Source: Isoetes taiwanensis (Eukaryota; Streptophyta; Lycopodiopsida; Isoetales; Isoetaceae). Taken from it: DNA of 64,000 nucleotides. Positions 1-10,958 of the stretch are shown here, in pieces (position 1 is the stretch's first letter; every line of letters begins with the position of its first letter). The notes beneath the pieces were generated by a model. That model was not told the origin of the DNA and did no database searches. It saw nothing but the letters and a program-made list of their open reading frames with translations. Made by a program: the position numbers and the translations under genes. Where the stretch lies: the NCBI GenBank assembly GCA_021234155.1, contig JAJEKV010000022.1, forward strand, positions 6,772,132 through 6,836,131, in the 5' to 3' direction.

Positions 1-100
1 TGCATAGTTTGCAAATAGTTTATGTTTATGTGCCATAACTAAGCTTGTCAAATGTCAAACTACACCAAATGTGCATATCTTGCAAATAGTTTATATTTAC

Positions 101-147
101 AAGAAACTTATCGCGGCGGCCTAGCGGCCGCCGCGAACGTTTCTCTT
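101..147. repeat. GC-rich palindrome, full copy
   Basis: Inverted repeat with 10-bp arms CGCGGCGGCC (112-121) and GGCCGCCGCG (126-135) around a 4-nt centre. The pairing continues less perfectly into A/T-rich flanks (AAGAAACTTAT on the left, AACGTTTCTCTT on the right). A second full copy lies at 9972-10014 and half copies at 251-272 and 6407-6421, all with the same kind of flank, so this is a dispersed repeat and not a chance hairpin. Function unknown. Confidence 0.75.
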
Positions 148-149
148 CA

Positions 150-345
150 CCAACTCATCTATACGTGCAGGATTTGAACCTTCACTTTTTTTTTGCGCTT
201 GTGTTCAGCGCCTGCACGATAGAAGGATGCTAACCATAACGACTATAGGATGCCGCCGCGAACGTTTCTCTTCCCGGTCTTGTCTATTTTAAGCTACAAC
301 CTACAGGAATTGAACCTGCACATAACGTTATAAATAAGGTCATGT
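150..345 (-). repeat. tRNA-like (SINE-type) relic, tandem
   Basis: Read on the minus strand, 170-180 gives GGTTCAAATCC, a good match to a Pol III B box, and 306-316 gives GGTTCAATTCC, a second one. Around 221-240 the minus strand reads GTTATGGTTAGCATCC, which resembles the D-arm/A-box region of tRNA-derived SINEs. Both B boxes are followed downstream by the same tail (GAAGAGAAACGTTCGCGGCGG), so two units of about 110-140 bp lie in tandem, each ending in the GC palindrome or half of it. No intact cloverleaf was seen, so this is a relic and not a tRNA gene. Confidence 0.4.
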
Positions 346-350
346 TATGC

Positions 351-1142
351 CTTAAGATCATAATATGTAGCAATGCTTGCGAGCATAGCGAACTCCAACT
401 GCAAGCATTACTCCATCTAGGCATATATAACAACTGACATCTCATGTAGCATTTCATGCACGGTCTACACAACAACAATAACCTACACAATACAGCAAAA
501 CAAAAGCCACAATATAGTAGCAGGGCATCTACATGACAGGAACAACACGCAACGACATTATCTAGCAAACACTGGCTATCAGCAAGCATATCTACCAGGT
601 CTGCAAAACTTAAACCCTACACTAGCGTATCTACCTGGCAGCTTGCTATCTTACGCATTTTTCAAATATATTATTAAATCCTTAGCTTGCTTTTAATCCG
701 CTGCAAACATTTCTTTTGTCCTTCTTAGGGTATGTGCTTCATCCTCAACCAATCTGCCCGAGCATTTCGATCTGAGAGACAAAATCAAGCTGATCAAGCA
801 GGCTTCGACCTGCCTAATGTGATATTCCTGCTTTTGTTCTCATTTGTGGGCGCCAAGTCCTATTGACCTCTTCTTTGATCAGCAAGTTGGGCTGTTATCT
901 GGAAGGCCAGAAATGCTGACAGCCAATACCAAATGCAAACATTGCAGGTTTATTGGCCCATTAATTATTTACGACTATTTTAATGGGCAATGGTTCTAAT
1001 AACCATCAATGGAAAAGGTGAGCACCCCTAATTCGGGTGGCTGGCTCACCAACGTGCAGAAAACCTTGTCTACAAATTTTGTGCCAGGTCGCTTTGCCAC
1101 GCTGGCAAGAGTTTTGATAGAAGAGGCAGTGGAGATAATATG
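351..1142. other. intergenic, nothing recognised
   Basis: A/T-rich sequence with only short chance open frames. No conserved motif, terminal repeat or splice-bounded exon was recognised. Confidence 0.5.
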
Positions 1143-1702
1143 TTACGGGGAGGAAAGGAAGGGGCAAGAGGCAAAGATAACACCCATTTCAATTCTCGCA
1201 TCACTACTTGAAAATTTCTTGGATCCGAGCAACACCGGTGATTCCACACTTGCCATTAAAATTTCATGCTTGGGCAACCCAAATTCCGAACAAATCCAAC
1301 AGGAATCAGGTTCCAGAAAAAACATTTTGCTCCAATTCAAGTCATCCTCTTCCCATTCAAAATTCCTAGAATTGTCGAATTGAAGAACACTATTAGGAGA
1401 GCCAGGGGCAATGACAGGGAAAGTTTAGCAGAGAACAGGCAAATTTTGGGCAAGAAAAGGACGAGCAAGCAATCGGATAGTAGTCCATTGATCAAGGTCG
1501 CGTGCAAAGACATTTTTCAAAAACTCCTGCCCTTTAGCAGATAAAGAACAGGGGATTTCTGGGATTTCATCAGAACATCCAATCTGATACAGAACCACGA
1601 AAGGTTTAGCGATATAATCCCAAGAAACTCTACCTGTAAATATTTCGATTAGTGTTCAAGCCATACACCATATATCGGAAGCAGAGCCACAGCCGGAATC
1701 TC
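1143..1702 (-). pseudogene. MAP3K-like kinase pseudogene (C-terminal part)
   Basis: On the minus strand from about 1702 the frame reads like the end of a plant MAP kinase kinase kinase domain. It contains SGCGSASDIW (subdomain IX), then YQIGCSDEIPEIPCSLSAKG, then EFLKNVFARD, and RLLARPFL near subdomain XI. These match the helix order seen after the activation segment in the small single-exon plant MAPKKK group. A stop follows SDIWCMA and another follows the last helix. In a different frame SPNSVLQFD and the tail 1340-1143 continue, resembling the SP-x-SVL-D tail motif of that group. The N-terminal lobe, ATP site and catalytic loop are absent: upstream sequence switches to a minisatellite. Family call is by eye. 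Confidence 0.6.
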
Positions 1703-1750
1703 TAGTTGCTGATATGATTTCTCAAACAATATTGCATGTTGCTGAAGCAG

Positions 1751-1890
1751 AAATCCATAGATTGGATTTAGAAATCCACAAGTTGGATTGAGGAAGCCAT
1801 CGATTGGGCTGAGACCTACAGATTGGCTCGAGAAACCCACCAATCGGGCTGGGAAATCCGACCCATTTGCCTAGAAACCCATGTACTTGC
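1751..1890. repeat. degenerate ~22-bp minisatellite
   Basis: Several diverged units of the type GAAATCCATAGATTGGATT follow each other. The minus strand of the run encodes a spurious GFLNP-like periodic peptide. The array abuts the truncated edge of the kinase pseudogene. Confidence 0.5.
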
Positions 1891-3850
1891 CTAAAAAGAT
1901 CAAGGAGTTTTGCTTGAGAAATGTGGGTGTCGATAATCAAACAAAAGTGGCTGTATTTCATGTAGCCTAATCGTGTGGTTCACAACATTGTGAGGATATT
2001 GCTTTGCTCGTGTGGTTAATTCATTATGGAAATTGATGCTTCAAGATGCAATTATAGAAAAAAACTAAATTGATGCTTCCATATGCAACTCTGGGAAAGC
2101 CTAAGCTAATGTATATTACGTGGTCCCAATTTATGATTAATAGTTTTCTACTACAAACCATGCATATTTGATATATCATAGATGTATATCCCTTAGTGCT
2201 CAGTTGAATTTAATTAAATCATACTAAGGTATTGTCTACTACAAAGGGCAACCATCTTACATAGGCCTCAAAAAATTAGAGAGAAAAGGGGAAGATTAAG
2301 CTTTAAGAATCACACCTTGTTGCGATTCACTATAACAGATTTGTCCATATCCTTCATGCCAAAATAATGGGCAGTATCTTCTAACTCAACCGAGTGTAAT
2401 TCAACTAAGTGCACAATAACTCAAGCAACCAAGTGCACATTGATGAAGAAAAGTTCCAAAAGCAATGGTCAATCATCTGTTTTCATCAAACAAAATTATG
2501 GTAGCCTACAAATGCTCTAAAAATAACTCAGATTTGCTGTAGAGTAACATTTTTCTCATACGCTATACAAAAACATGCTAGGAATTTAAAAAAGCCTGCC
2601 TTCAAGTATCTTCATACCCAACATGTTTGACAGGTTGAAAATGTTTAGGACCCAACTTCTCGCCACTATTTCGAACCTATACAGCTTTTAGGACTGAAAA
2701 TAACTATTTCACACATAATCATTGCATAATAAGTGCTCGTCGGATCCAGCACATCCAATCAGAAGTGGTTCTGAATTTAATTTTCTTGAACTGTCATAGC
2801 TTCCTACAACAAAGTCATGTTCTGGTATCCAAAAGCTTGCATGGTGCCATCCATCTCTCTTCCTGTCTAAAATCTCTTGAAAGAACTTGCTCGAATGCGC
2901 AGAACAAAAACCCCTTTTTTTAGCTTTCTGTATCAGCCCAAAAAACAACCGTTCTTTTTTGTTTTCTGCGCATCAGGAAAAATGAGTGCATCGCTCTTTA
3001 GATTCTGGTCCCTAAATTGAGGATTTTATGCACAATCACCCAAAAGATGAGCGGCTGGCCTACATTTTGGTTTTTGAGCAAGGATTTGCTGCAAGTTTGG
3101 GAGAGACGGGATTTAAATTTGGGGAGTGTCTCAGAAACCTGCTAGCATGTCCTTTTTTTAAGCCAGTAAAGTCGACATTATCAAAATCCATCAGCCGAAT
3201 AATTCTAGCCGCTGTCGGATGACTACTTATGGCAGTCCATTTTTACAAAGGTAAGAATCTATATCAAATCTAACAACCAAATAGAAGCTGCATTCTAACG
3301 GAGAAGGAAATAAATAAGAAAGAAGCTTACCATAGTCGTGCCTTTGCTCGTTTGCTCTACATGCCATATCTCGCCAAGCTTAGAAACAAGAATGCACGAG
3401 TAAAAAGGGGATACTGAAAAAATGCAATGTAATTGACGTTGAAGAGCATGGCTTGAACTGCCGCCAGGCCCTGTAAAGAACTTTAAGGGGGCTCCTTGGG
3501 GTGTTTATCCCCTTCATCGATTTCACCCTTTCTTCATCATATTTTAATCCCTCAAACATCGATTATGTTCTGCTCTTACCTATTTTTGTAGCGGGATGCG
3601 TAAATCTGGCATCTAAAATAGCCTTTTCTTCTGTATTTGTAGCCCGATGCATAGAGAGGAAGATGATAACCTTGGAGGAGGCAGGGAAGGCAGTATTCTT
3701 CACCGCCAATCCAAAAATTCTCGCGATTCGTGAATCCTAAGGGACGATGCATCCCAGAATCAAAAGCTGGCCGCCCAAATTTGACGAAACAAAATAGGAA
3801 AGAGGACGGATTTGCATGTTTGTGCAGAGCTTTTTTGAGGCAGACTCACC
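1891..3850. other. intergenic, no gene recognised
   Basis: Open frames at 2709-2948 (minus) and 3028-3222 (plus) were inspected. The minus frame of 2709-2948 is fairly amino-acid balanced (it contains RDGWHHASFWIPEHDF) but resembles no family I recognise and has no supported splice or start context. The remainder is A/T-rich sequence without visible structure. Confidence 0.4.
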
Positions 3851-3856
3851 CAACAG

Positions 3857-4046
3857 GGGAACCGTCCGAAGTTTTTTTTCCTTTTTTTTAAGGGCACTTG
3901 TCGATCTCAGGATTTGCTTCATCAAACGAACCTATATAAGCGGGGAACGTCCGAAGTTTTTTTTTCCCTTTTTCAAGGGCACGTGTCGAACCCAGCTTCT
4001 TCAAGGGCACGTGTCGACCCCAGGTTTTTTTCTCATCAAAGAAAAT
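3857..4046 (+). repeat. ~85-bp tandem repeat with T-rich tracts
   Basis: Two full diverged units and one short internal unit share a GGGGAACGTCCGAAG start, a long T tract and AAGGGCACGTGTCGA. The motif GGGCACGTGTCGA occurs twice within 35 bp. Confidence 0.6.
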
Positions 4047-4144
4047 AGGCGGGGAACATCCTTTATATATGGTTTGAATTTATATACTTCACGGTTATGA
4101 TTAATAATGCACTTGACAATGTCATGTGTACGTGTACAATAGTT

Positions 4145-4336
4145 GTTTCTTTGCTTGCAAAAACATGGCACTCTAGAAACCATGTATCACATATATTGCC
4201 TGAATGGCCTTAGCAATGTCCAAGAAGGTTTAAAGTAGCTGTTTCTTTGCTTACAACAACATGGCACTTTAGAAACCATATATCCCATATATTACCCGAA
4301 TGGCCTTAACAATGCCCAAGGAGGTTTAAAATTCAC
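4145..4336 (+). repeat. 96-bp tandem duplication
   Basis: Unit one begins GTTTCTTTGCTTGCAA at 4145 and unit two begins GTTTCTTTGCTTACAA at 4241. Both continue through AACATGGCACT, GAATGGCCTTA and AAGGTTTAAA. They are clearly homologous with scattered substitutions. Confidence 0.75.
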
Positions 4337-6369
4337 ACAACAAACCATTGAGAATAAAAGAAATTGTAGGAGTCAAAGGTACATCGAAAGTGGAACACAT
4401 TGGCCTTTTGAACTCTTTCTTAATAATTTTATTACAAAACCTTAGTCCATATTTTACTGCAACGTATAGCACCACACCATAGTCCATATTTTACTCCAAT
4501 GTATAACACCACTCACACCACACATGTTTTGCTTGTAGTTTCTATTGCACATGTTTTGCTTATAGTTTCTCTAAATTGAGGCAAATGAGGGTTCCTATGA
4601 ATAGAGACACATGCAGATAATATCTTCTGCCGTGAATCCTAAGAGCAGTTTCATAAAGGAATGGATTTCCAAGAACTTATCATGGTGCTTTAGGTCTCAG
4701 CTGCAATACAATAACCTCATAGACTGCTTTGAATGGTCTTATCAGTAGGCTAGAGGGCATAAAATTCATTGCTTGTCAGATAACAAACCATAGATATTAA
4801 AGGCGTCAAAGGTAGCGATCATATGCATTTGTTTAGAAGCTGGAGAAGGCCTTGCATTAGCAAGAAATGCAAACAAATTGAACACATGGAATATGTCTAG
4901 CAAAAAACCTCCCAACAAAGTCATATGTGCAAAATGATCCCAACAAAAAATCTACTTCCACAACAGGCTCGAATCTTCATTATTATTGACAAAGGTAGGG
5001 AATCAGAACATTTTAAATTAGAAATAAGCAGTAAATTTAAATGCAGAATCTTGGCTTGCAATCTACTAAATATGCAAATCTGCAAATCTTGGCTTGCAAT
5101 CTACTAAATATGCGGAAGGGCCTTCTCCAAATTTACTAAAAGTAATAAAAGAAACTTGCATATGCTATTGCATCAGCTTTGTTCTATTCCTCCATGAAAT
5201 GAATAGCTGCAACATTGTGATGAAGTCAATATGAATGATTGTTTCCATGAAAATGTGTACATATGCATGCACATAAAATCTGTCAAGAAGAGGAGTGAAG
5301 AGATCAACATAATACATGTTCTCTCATAGTCAGTAACTGGCATGTATATAAGACGATCTGACAAACAAAAATATAAAGGAAGAATCTCCATTATGTACCT
5401 GAAAAGTCCCATCTTTCTAGCTTTCAAGTAGTTTCATGCTCAAGCTCAAGTCTGTCACAAAAGACAAACAAAATACTGCATTCTCCAAAAATAAGAATCA
5501 CAAATGGCAACAGATAACTCAGCTGATGAGAGCAGAATATATATCAGACGCAGTGAAGCTTCAAAAATGAAGTAGAGCTTTGGCCATTTGGGGAAACTTT
5601 CACCTCTTTCTGTACCGTCATGCTTTTCAAACTTTCACTTCACAAACGCCTCCCTAAATAGGTGCTTCAGATTGTTTGAAAGAGAATATGGCTGGAACTG
5701 CAATTTGACACATCAATGGTTAGTGCATTATATGAAACTATTGATCTACTCCCACAATTAAGAAGGAAGAATATAAAGAAACCTTCACTGTGGGAGCAGA
5801 ACTCCAAAAAAGGCTTCGTCCAGCATATATGCAGTAGGAGCAATTTCTTAAACAAAAGAAAGAAAATGCGAACCCTAATCCGTGGAAAAAGCATTCAAAG
5901 CTTGTAACGCTCCCTTCTTAAATCACGTTATGACGGCCAGATTGTGGTGGATACCGGAATATGTGAAAATAATTCTAGAAGATCAATATTTCCTCATTAT
6001 ATTTTGCCATCTGATCATCTACAACCATTGCAAGACAGAGCAATACGGTTTCGCACTAGAGCATGAGCTACCGTTTGTTTCTAATCTGTAGATGCCATAA
6101 TAGAAATTTTGCAAAAACAAAAGATGCGACAGTCGCCAAAGCTGGAGCCTGAGCTACCATCACCAAGCAGAAGGAGTTGTTCCGGCAGATCTGATCACGC
6201 ACAACCGTTTTGCATTCTAAAAGCATCAGGGAGTTCTATAGATGCGGGCAAGCCCTAAAAATCGTCCTAAAAATCCTGACCATCGAAATCCTAACCGTCG
6301 AAATTACTAAGATGGATCTCAGCCATCCAATCTAGGGCTGGATCCAAATCCAGGAATTACAGCAAAACA
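4337..6369. other. intergenic, no gene recognised
   Basis: A/T-rich. It holds a short direct repeat (CTTGGCTTGCAATCTACTAA near 5050 and again near 5092) and several chance open frames (for example 5667-5894 minus, 5716-5907 plus) with no recognisable motif. Confidence 0.4.
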
Positions 6370-6382
6370 TTATAATATAAGA
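6370..6382 (-). mobile_element. candidate Helitron 5' end
   Basis: Read on the minus strand from 6382 the sequence begins TCTTATATTATAATG, preceded by A, as expected for the TC 5' end of a Helitron inserted into an AT dinucleotide. The subterminal sequence (about 6310-6340, CTCAGCCATCCAATCTAGG on the plus strand) resembles that of the Helitron ending at 55725 (CTAAGCCATCCAATTTTAGG). The matching 3' end, which should lie to the left, was not located. Confidence 0.35.
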
Positions 6383-7147
6383 TCGGGGAGTTAACAATAT
6401 TATAAGAAATTTATCGCGGCATTGTTTGAACCTACGCAGTTGGACCTACTATTAACGTCCAACATTTAACAACGCAGTATCTACTTCGAAAAGTGGATGT
6501 CAAGTTTGCAACGAAGCATATTCATTATTCAAACAAAGGTCGAGAGCTTTCATTTGAGCCCTTAACTGATGGGTTTGGTGCCGTGTAAAAGACAGGTCTA
6601 ACTGAAGCTGGATCCTCAATACAGCAAATCACATCAAATCACATGGTTGATATCTAGAGATTTTTAGTTGTTTCATCTTGTGCTATGTAGAAATAGTTGT
6701 TGTCTTTTACTTGGCAAAAGAAATTGGCAAGTGTGCCATTGCATTATTTTTTTCCAGTGTAGTACAATCATGTTATCCATCTTTAAGCCATCTATAATTG
6801 AGTACATGTCATATCTTCTTAGTGCTAGTAGAGCATGTGTCTAATGTGGCTATGCTTTTGCAATCCTCGATATGTAATTTATCATGCATAGAGCCATTTT
6901 TGTTTTTGCCACAAGCGCCTTTAAAATTTGAAGCACCCTTTTGGATATTATACAATTCACTTACACTGTTCTTTATCATCACTTATACTTCTACGAAATG
7001 AATAAAACATGCTCCAAATTCTTGAAATGAAAATTGTTGTGACGAAGAATATTACATCTTTGAATATAATAATATAATCTGCACATATCAACAGCTACAA
7101 AGTTATTTATTAACATAAGATCATGGTAGCATTCATGTCCATTTGAA
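6383..7147. other. intergenic with a half GC-palindrome
   Basis: At 6407-6421 the sequence GAAATTTATCGCGGC matches one arm and flank of the palindrome at 101-147 and 9972-10014. Nothing else was recognised in this stretch. Confidence 0.5.
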
Positions 7148-7415
7148 TCATACAAAAAATGAATGGTAACAATCCACAGACCAAGTAATAATTAAGGCTG
7201 GTAACAATCCACAGACCAAGTAATAATTAAGGCAAGTGCATTCTGTGGAATACAAAGTACTGGAGGGGTATTTGATGAAAATCATATTTGTACTGGATTG
7301 AGTACTTTGACCAAGGCTGTCACATTTAAGGGTCTGACCGAGACTTGAACCCACTACCTTTGGAGTGGTAGTTGTGCATCCTAACTGAAAAGACCACGAT
7401 GATTTGGATGAAACC
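7148..7415 (-). mobile_element. tRNA-derived SINE relic
   Basis: On the minus strand the head shows a D-arm-like TTTTCAGTTAGGATG, an anticodon-arm-like inverted repeat (ACTACC / GGTAGT around about 8 nt) and a B box GGGTTCAAGTC (7342-7352). The order and spacing fit a tRNA head on a SINE body. The tail (7164-7233) holds a perfect 35-bp tandem duplication beginning TGGTAACAATCCACAGACC. No clear target duplication was seen. It could instead be a tRNA pseudogene with unrelated 3' flank. Confidence 0.5.
7164..7233 (+). repeat. perfect 35-bp tandem duplication
   Basis: Copies 7164-7198 and 7199-7233 are identical. They lie in the tail of the SINE-like relic. Confidence 0.9.
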
Positions 7416-7551
7416 AAATCACACGCTCCAGACCTGATAGTTAATCGTCACAAAGGGATGTAAAGGGTAGATGGTAAGATAGTGCACAATAAAGACCACG
7501 CTAAATGAAACAACGTAGTTGTCTAATGTACAGGTTCCGTGTACCAAACTC

Positions 7552-7580
7552 TACCATAGGAATATTGCATTCCTATGGTA
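7552..7580. repeat. 12-bp perfect hairpin
   Basis: TACCATAGGAAT and ATTCCTATGGTA flank a 5-nt loop. It is isolated and its role is unknown. Confidence 0.8.
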
Positions 7581-8379
7581 AACTTGACCATTGGCACTAA
7601 AATTCCTGCTCTGGACATTTCAAGGGAAGAAACAAAAACCATCTTAGTGTGAATGCATTACCTTCTTATATGAGACTGCATAATAGAACTACATGATACA
7701 AATATCGATCTAGAGAATCATTGGATCAGGAGAACTGAGATTCTGCAATGTAAATATATGACTTCTTCAAATCACACTGCACTAACATGTAGATAGGCCA
7801 TCTGTTTCAAATGATTAGCTGCATTTCAATCATATTTATTCTAGATGCACATAATTATGTTGCTTCTAGCACAAAACCATAATGCTACCAAGAGAACCAT
7901 CTAATTTACCTGCCTTTCTTAGAAGATTGATGATGCAACTGTAATACTCCAATTGGGAGAGATGCAATGATCATATCCTATGGAGACAAATATGTGGCCT
8001 CCATCACTTTACTTCCCAGCAAGAGTATATGCAAAAATAGACTAGAGAATGCGACATCATTAGCAACCATGTTACTTAAATACATTTTTCCAAACTTTTG
8101 CAGTTTAACATGTTGGAACTATGCATAAGCATTGAAGTCCAAACGATCGCATCCAAACAAGACAAATTTCAAACACTGCATGAGCACTTTCCTCCTTATA
8201 ATAAAATGTATATATTGACCTTCGGATAACATACATGGATTGAAAAGGTTCAAAATTATTATTTTGTCAATATTCATTCAATCTTGCATCTGTTGGAAAA
8301 GATAGAAGATACTTTCAAATTGTTCTTCAAATGTATATGCGCAATCAGAAACCACATTCCTTTATGGAATTTGATGGAA
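7581..8379. other. intergenic, nothing recognised
   Basis: A/T-rich sequence without recognised coding or repeat structure. Confidence 0.45.
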
Positions 8380-8805
8380 ATGACGTGAGACTTCCTTAAT
8401 CTATTCTTGCTCAGAAGGAACTGCAAGGATTTCATTCCAAGTTACTACATATTGCTCTGCATGTCTTTAAATAGAGGTAATGCATCCTTTAGCTGCCTTT
8501 GCGTGTAGTAAGTTTCAAACAAAGCTGTCCATGAAACCACATTCCTACAATTTCAAACAAAGCTGTCCGTGAAACCACATTCCAGGAAAAAACTGTGAAA
8601 GTATTTCCTTCAGTCTTACCATCCCCTGAACCCGTTGTCCAAGAATTCTAGTATTAACTGGAAAAGCTGGATAGCACCATCTGCCTTGCCATAATGATTA
8701 TAAGCCATTTTCGTAAATAGGTCCAGGGCTTTATACAGAAACCCATGCTCAGTGCAAAATGCAAGCATCATACTAGGGATGTGGTCGAATTTGGACCACA
8801 ATCAA
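8380..8805 (-). pseudogene. PPR-repeat protein pseudogene
   Basis: The minus strand carries blocks typical of plant PLS-type pentatricopeptide repeats, which bind organellar RNA. One frame reads MLAFCTEHGFLYKALDLF then YGKADGAIQLFQLI (about 8780-8660). After a frame change it reads NVVSWTALFETYYTQRQLKD followed by ALPLFKDMQSNM (about 8560-8450), a near-canonical PPR unit. After another shift it reads VTWNEILA. Stops, frame changes and a 39-bp tandem duplication (8511-8585) show that it is dead. No start codon, full repeat array or E/DYW domain was seen. Confidence 0.6.
8511..8585 (+). repeat. 39-bp tandem duplication inside the PPR relic
   Basis: Two copies of TTTCAAACAAAGCTGTCC followed by TGAAACCACATTCC differ at one or two positions. 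They duplicate the codons for the NVVSWTALF block. Confidence 0.8.
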
Positions 8806-9482
8806 GATCTGCAATTGGGATAAAGCCTAACTAGCATTAATTGCAACAGAACAAAAGTTTCAAGAGCATTATCTGAACTTATGAAGCCAGAACAACACTA
8901 GATTAGAAGAAACCTTCGCCCAAGCATCCGGAATAGCGATCTATCTATTAACTGGCAGTGCTGCACTTATATATACGAATTTCATGCAGCCGGATTCTGC
9001 CATCTGGGTATGTCTTAGACCTGATTGAAGCCGCGTTGTCGTGGTCGTGACCACAAGCTATGGCAGCAGAATGCTTCGATGCCTATCGACCACAAGTTTT
9101 ATCAGCGGATGCCTATCCACCAAAGTGAAGACACGACAGAATGCTTTGATGCCTATCTAATCCAGGTAAGTCCGCTTGCTTGCAGCTGAAGAAACTTCTT
9201 CCACAATTTGGCAAGATCGTGTCAACCTCTTAGACGAAATTGGAACGTTGAAGTGTAATTCCATTGCATCGACCCCAACAAACACCTTAATTTATCTTAA
9301 CACTATGAAAATTTGGCAAGAATCAACACCTTAGATTACATTGGAACATTGTGTAAATCGTGTGCATTGACTTGAACACACACCATACATCAATAAAGTT
9401 TAGGGCGACACGCATAAGAACATGTGTGGGGCTATATTTCCACTATAATGGATATAAATTCAAACATGCTCATTGTTAAGGC
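8806..9482 (+). repeat. duplicated P450 upstream region, first copy
   Basis: 9185-9300 matches 10116-10225, and 9300-9482 matches 10790-10958, both at high identity by eye. Together they are the upstream flank of the truncated and the intact P450 copy. In the first copy the two halves are contiguous; in the second they are separated by about 560 bp. Short repeats (GATGCCTATC three times) occur near 9080-9160. Confidence 0.7.
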
Positions 9483-9719
9483 ATGGAGGCCATTTGGATA
9501 AGCCTTGGAGCAATTCTCATCTTCTTCTTCTCTTATAGCATGCTTAAACATACACAAAGAAAGCCTCCATCTCGTCCATCACTTCCAATTGTTGGGCATC
9601 TCCATCTCCTCTCTAGTCTACCACATCAAGCTCTGGGCCGCCTTTCGATCCGCTATGGCCCTCTCTACTTGCTTCGGCTCGGAGTTAAAGATTATGTGGT
9701 GGAGTTAAAGATTATGTAT
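9483..9719 (+). pseudogene. truncated cytochrome P450 duplicate
   Basis: The frame begins MEAIWISLGAILIFFFSY and runs through the proline hinge to about residue 73 (LRLGVKDYVV). It is co-linear with the intact P450 at 10959, but two residues (GV) before the hinge are missing. It then runs into a short duplication (GGAGTTAAAGATTATG twice) and unrelated sequence. The heme site, I helix and K helix are all absent, so it cannot be an active enzyme. With the shared upstream DNA this shows a tandem duplication that was later truncated, or was partial from the start. A short membrane-anchor peptide could still be translated, but nothing suggests a role for it. Confidence 0.85.
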
Positions 9720-9749
9720 GATTATATATGTTTCGATAGGGGCATTTGA

Positions 9750-10115
9750 ATTGTCAATAAAATTTCTTTATTAACTTATTAGTGAAACTATAAGTGATTC
9801 TAGGTAAAGGGAGAGGCCTGAGAATTTGAAGTGCAGGTTTGGATGCGTAGTCAAAGTATTATTGACGTAAACATATATTGGGTTGTATGTGAAATCGTGA
9901 TTGAGTACCCATCAACATGCTTCGCCTGTTGCTCAATTTACTCGTTTTCCCAATACTCGTTTCATAGGAAAGAGAAATATTCGCGGCGGCCTTGGCCGCC
10001 GCGATAAATTTCTTGTAAAAATAATGGTTTCATTCCTTGACAAACAAAATGAGATATTGCCTCGTTCATTCTAGATAACAAATTACATATGATCCTTTTG
10101 CATCCAAATATATAA
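9750..10115. repeat. spacer with full GC palindrome (9972-10014)
   Basis: CGCGGCGGCC (9982-9991), TT, then GGCCGCCGCG (9994-10003), with A/T-rich flanks GAGAAATAT and ATAAATTTCTTG. This is the second complete member of the family at 101-147. Nothing else was recognised between the two P450 copies here. Confidence 0.75.
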
Positions 10116-10958
10116 TAGAACTTCTTCCACAACTTGGCAAGATCATGTGAACCTCTTAGACGAAATTGGAACATTGAAGTGTAATTCCATTGCATCGACC
10201 CCAACAAACACCTTAATTTATCTTAACGCCCCGGATCTCGAGTTTATACAGTCATATTTGATCTGGACCCATGACTTGATAGTTGTGACCAGCTGATAAT
10301 ATGCATGTGGCTCAAACTTTACGAAGATGTCCTATGACACTCTAAGATAATCGCTGGAATGAAAATCACATAATATACTATGGATTTCCTTTGTCGTCTG
10401 CCAGTTCGTTGTCTGCACCCTTGTTTTGCAGAGATTGGGAGCCTAATGTTCTAGGGATTTCGGCACTAGGCCGAATAACATCCTAGGGATTTACTTTGCC
10501 CTGTCCCCTTGGGAGCAGCTTTCCCTGCAAACAAGCTAAAAAACTCGAGCATGAACCTATTAAGTAGCAAGAAGCCCAAACAATTTGCATTAGATCCTGT
10601 CTTCCTAGCTCTAAATTGGTAAACTTAAACCTCTGCCGGATTGGTCTATGTAAATCTTGAAGCAAGGGGTTAAGGGTGATAATGTCCAGACCATCGGGCG
10701 TGGCCACATGGCCCTCAAATATTTTTTTTTTTTTTTCCTTTAGTAAACAGCCTCGGCTAGATCGTTATCTACACCATAACACTATGACAATTTGGCAAGA
10801 ATCAACACCTTAGATTACATTGGAACATTGTGTAAATCGTGTGCATTGATTTGAACACACACCATACATCAATAAAGTTTAAGGCGACACGCATAACATG
10901 TGTGGGGCTATATTTCCACTATAATGGATATAAATTCAAACATGCTCATTGTGAAGGC
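10116..10958 (+). promoter_or_regulatory. upstream region of intact P450, split by insertion
   Basis: 10116-10225 and 10790-10958 match the contiguous flank of the first P450 copy. Between them, about 10226-10785 is an insertion, since it is absent from the first copy. The insertion starts GCCCCGGATC, contains a T tract near 10720 and is bordered by TAAC on both sides. No LTR or long terminal repeat was seen in it. The promoter must lie in this region, but I could not single out a TATA box with confidence. The insertion could have altered expression relative to the first copy. Confidence 0.5.

Noticed and set aside
10226-10785. Solo LTR upstream of the P450
   Set aside because: Ends are not TG...CA, only a 4-bp TAAC border is shared, and no LTR partner was seen. 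Left as an unclassified insertion.
10839-10958. 40-residue N-terminal extension of the P450
   Set aside because: It lies before the conserved membrane anchor, is not P450-like, and corresponds to leader sequence that is also duplicated upstream of the truncated copy.
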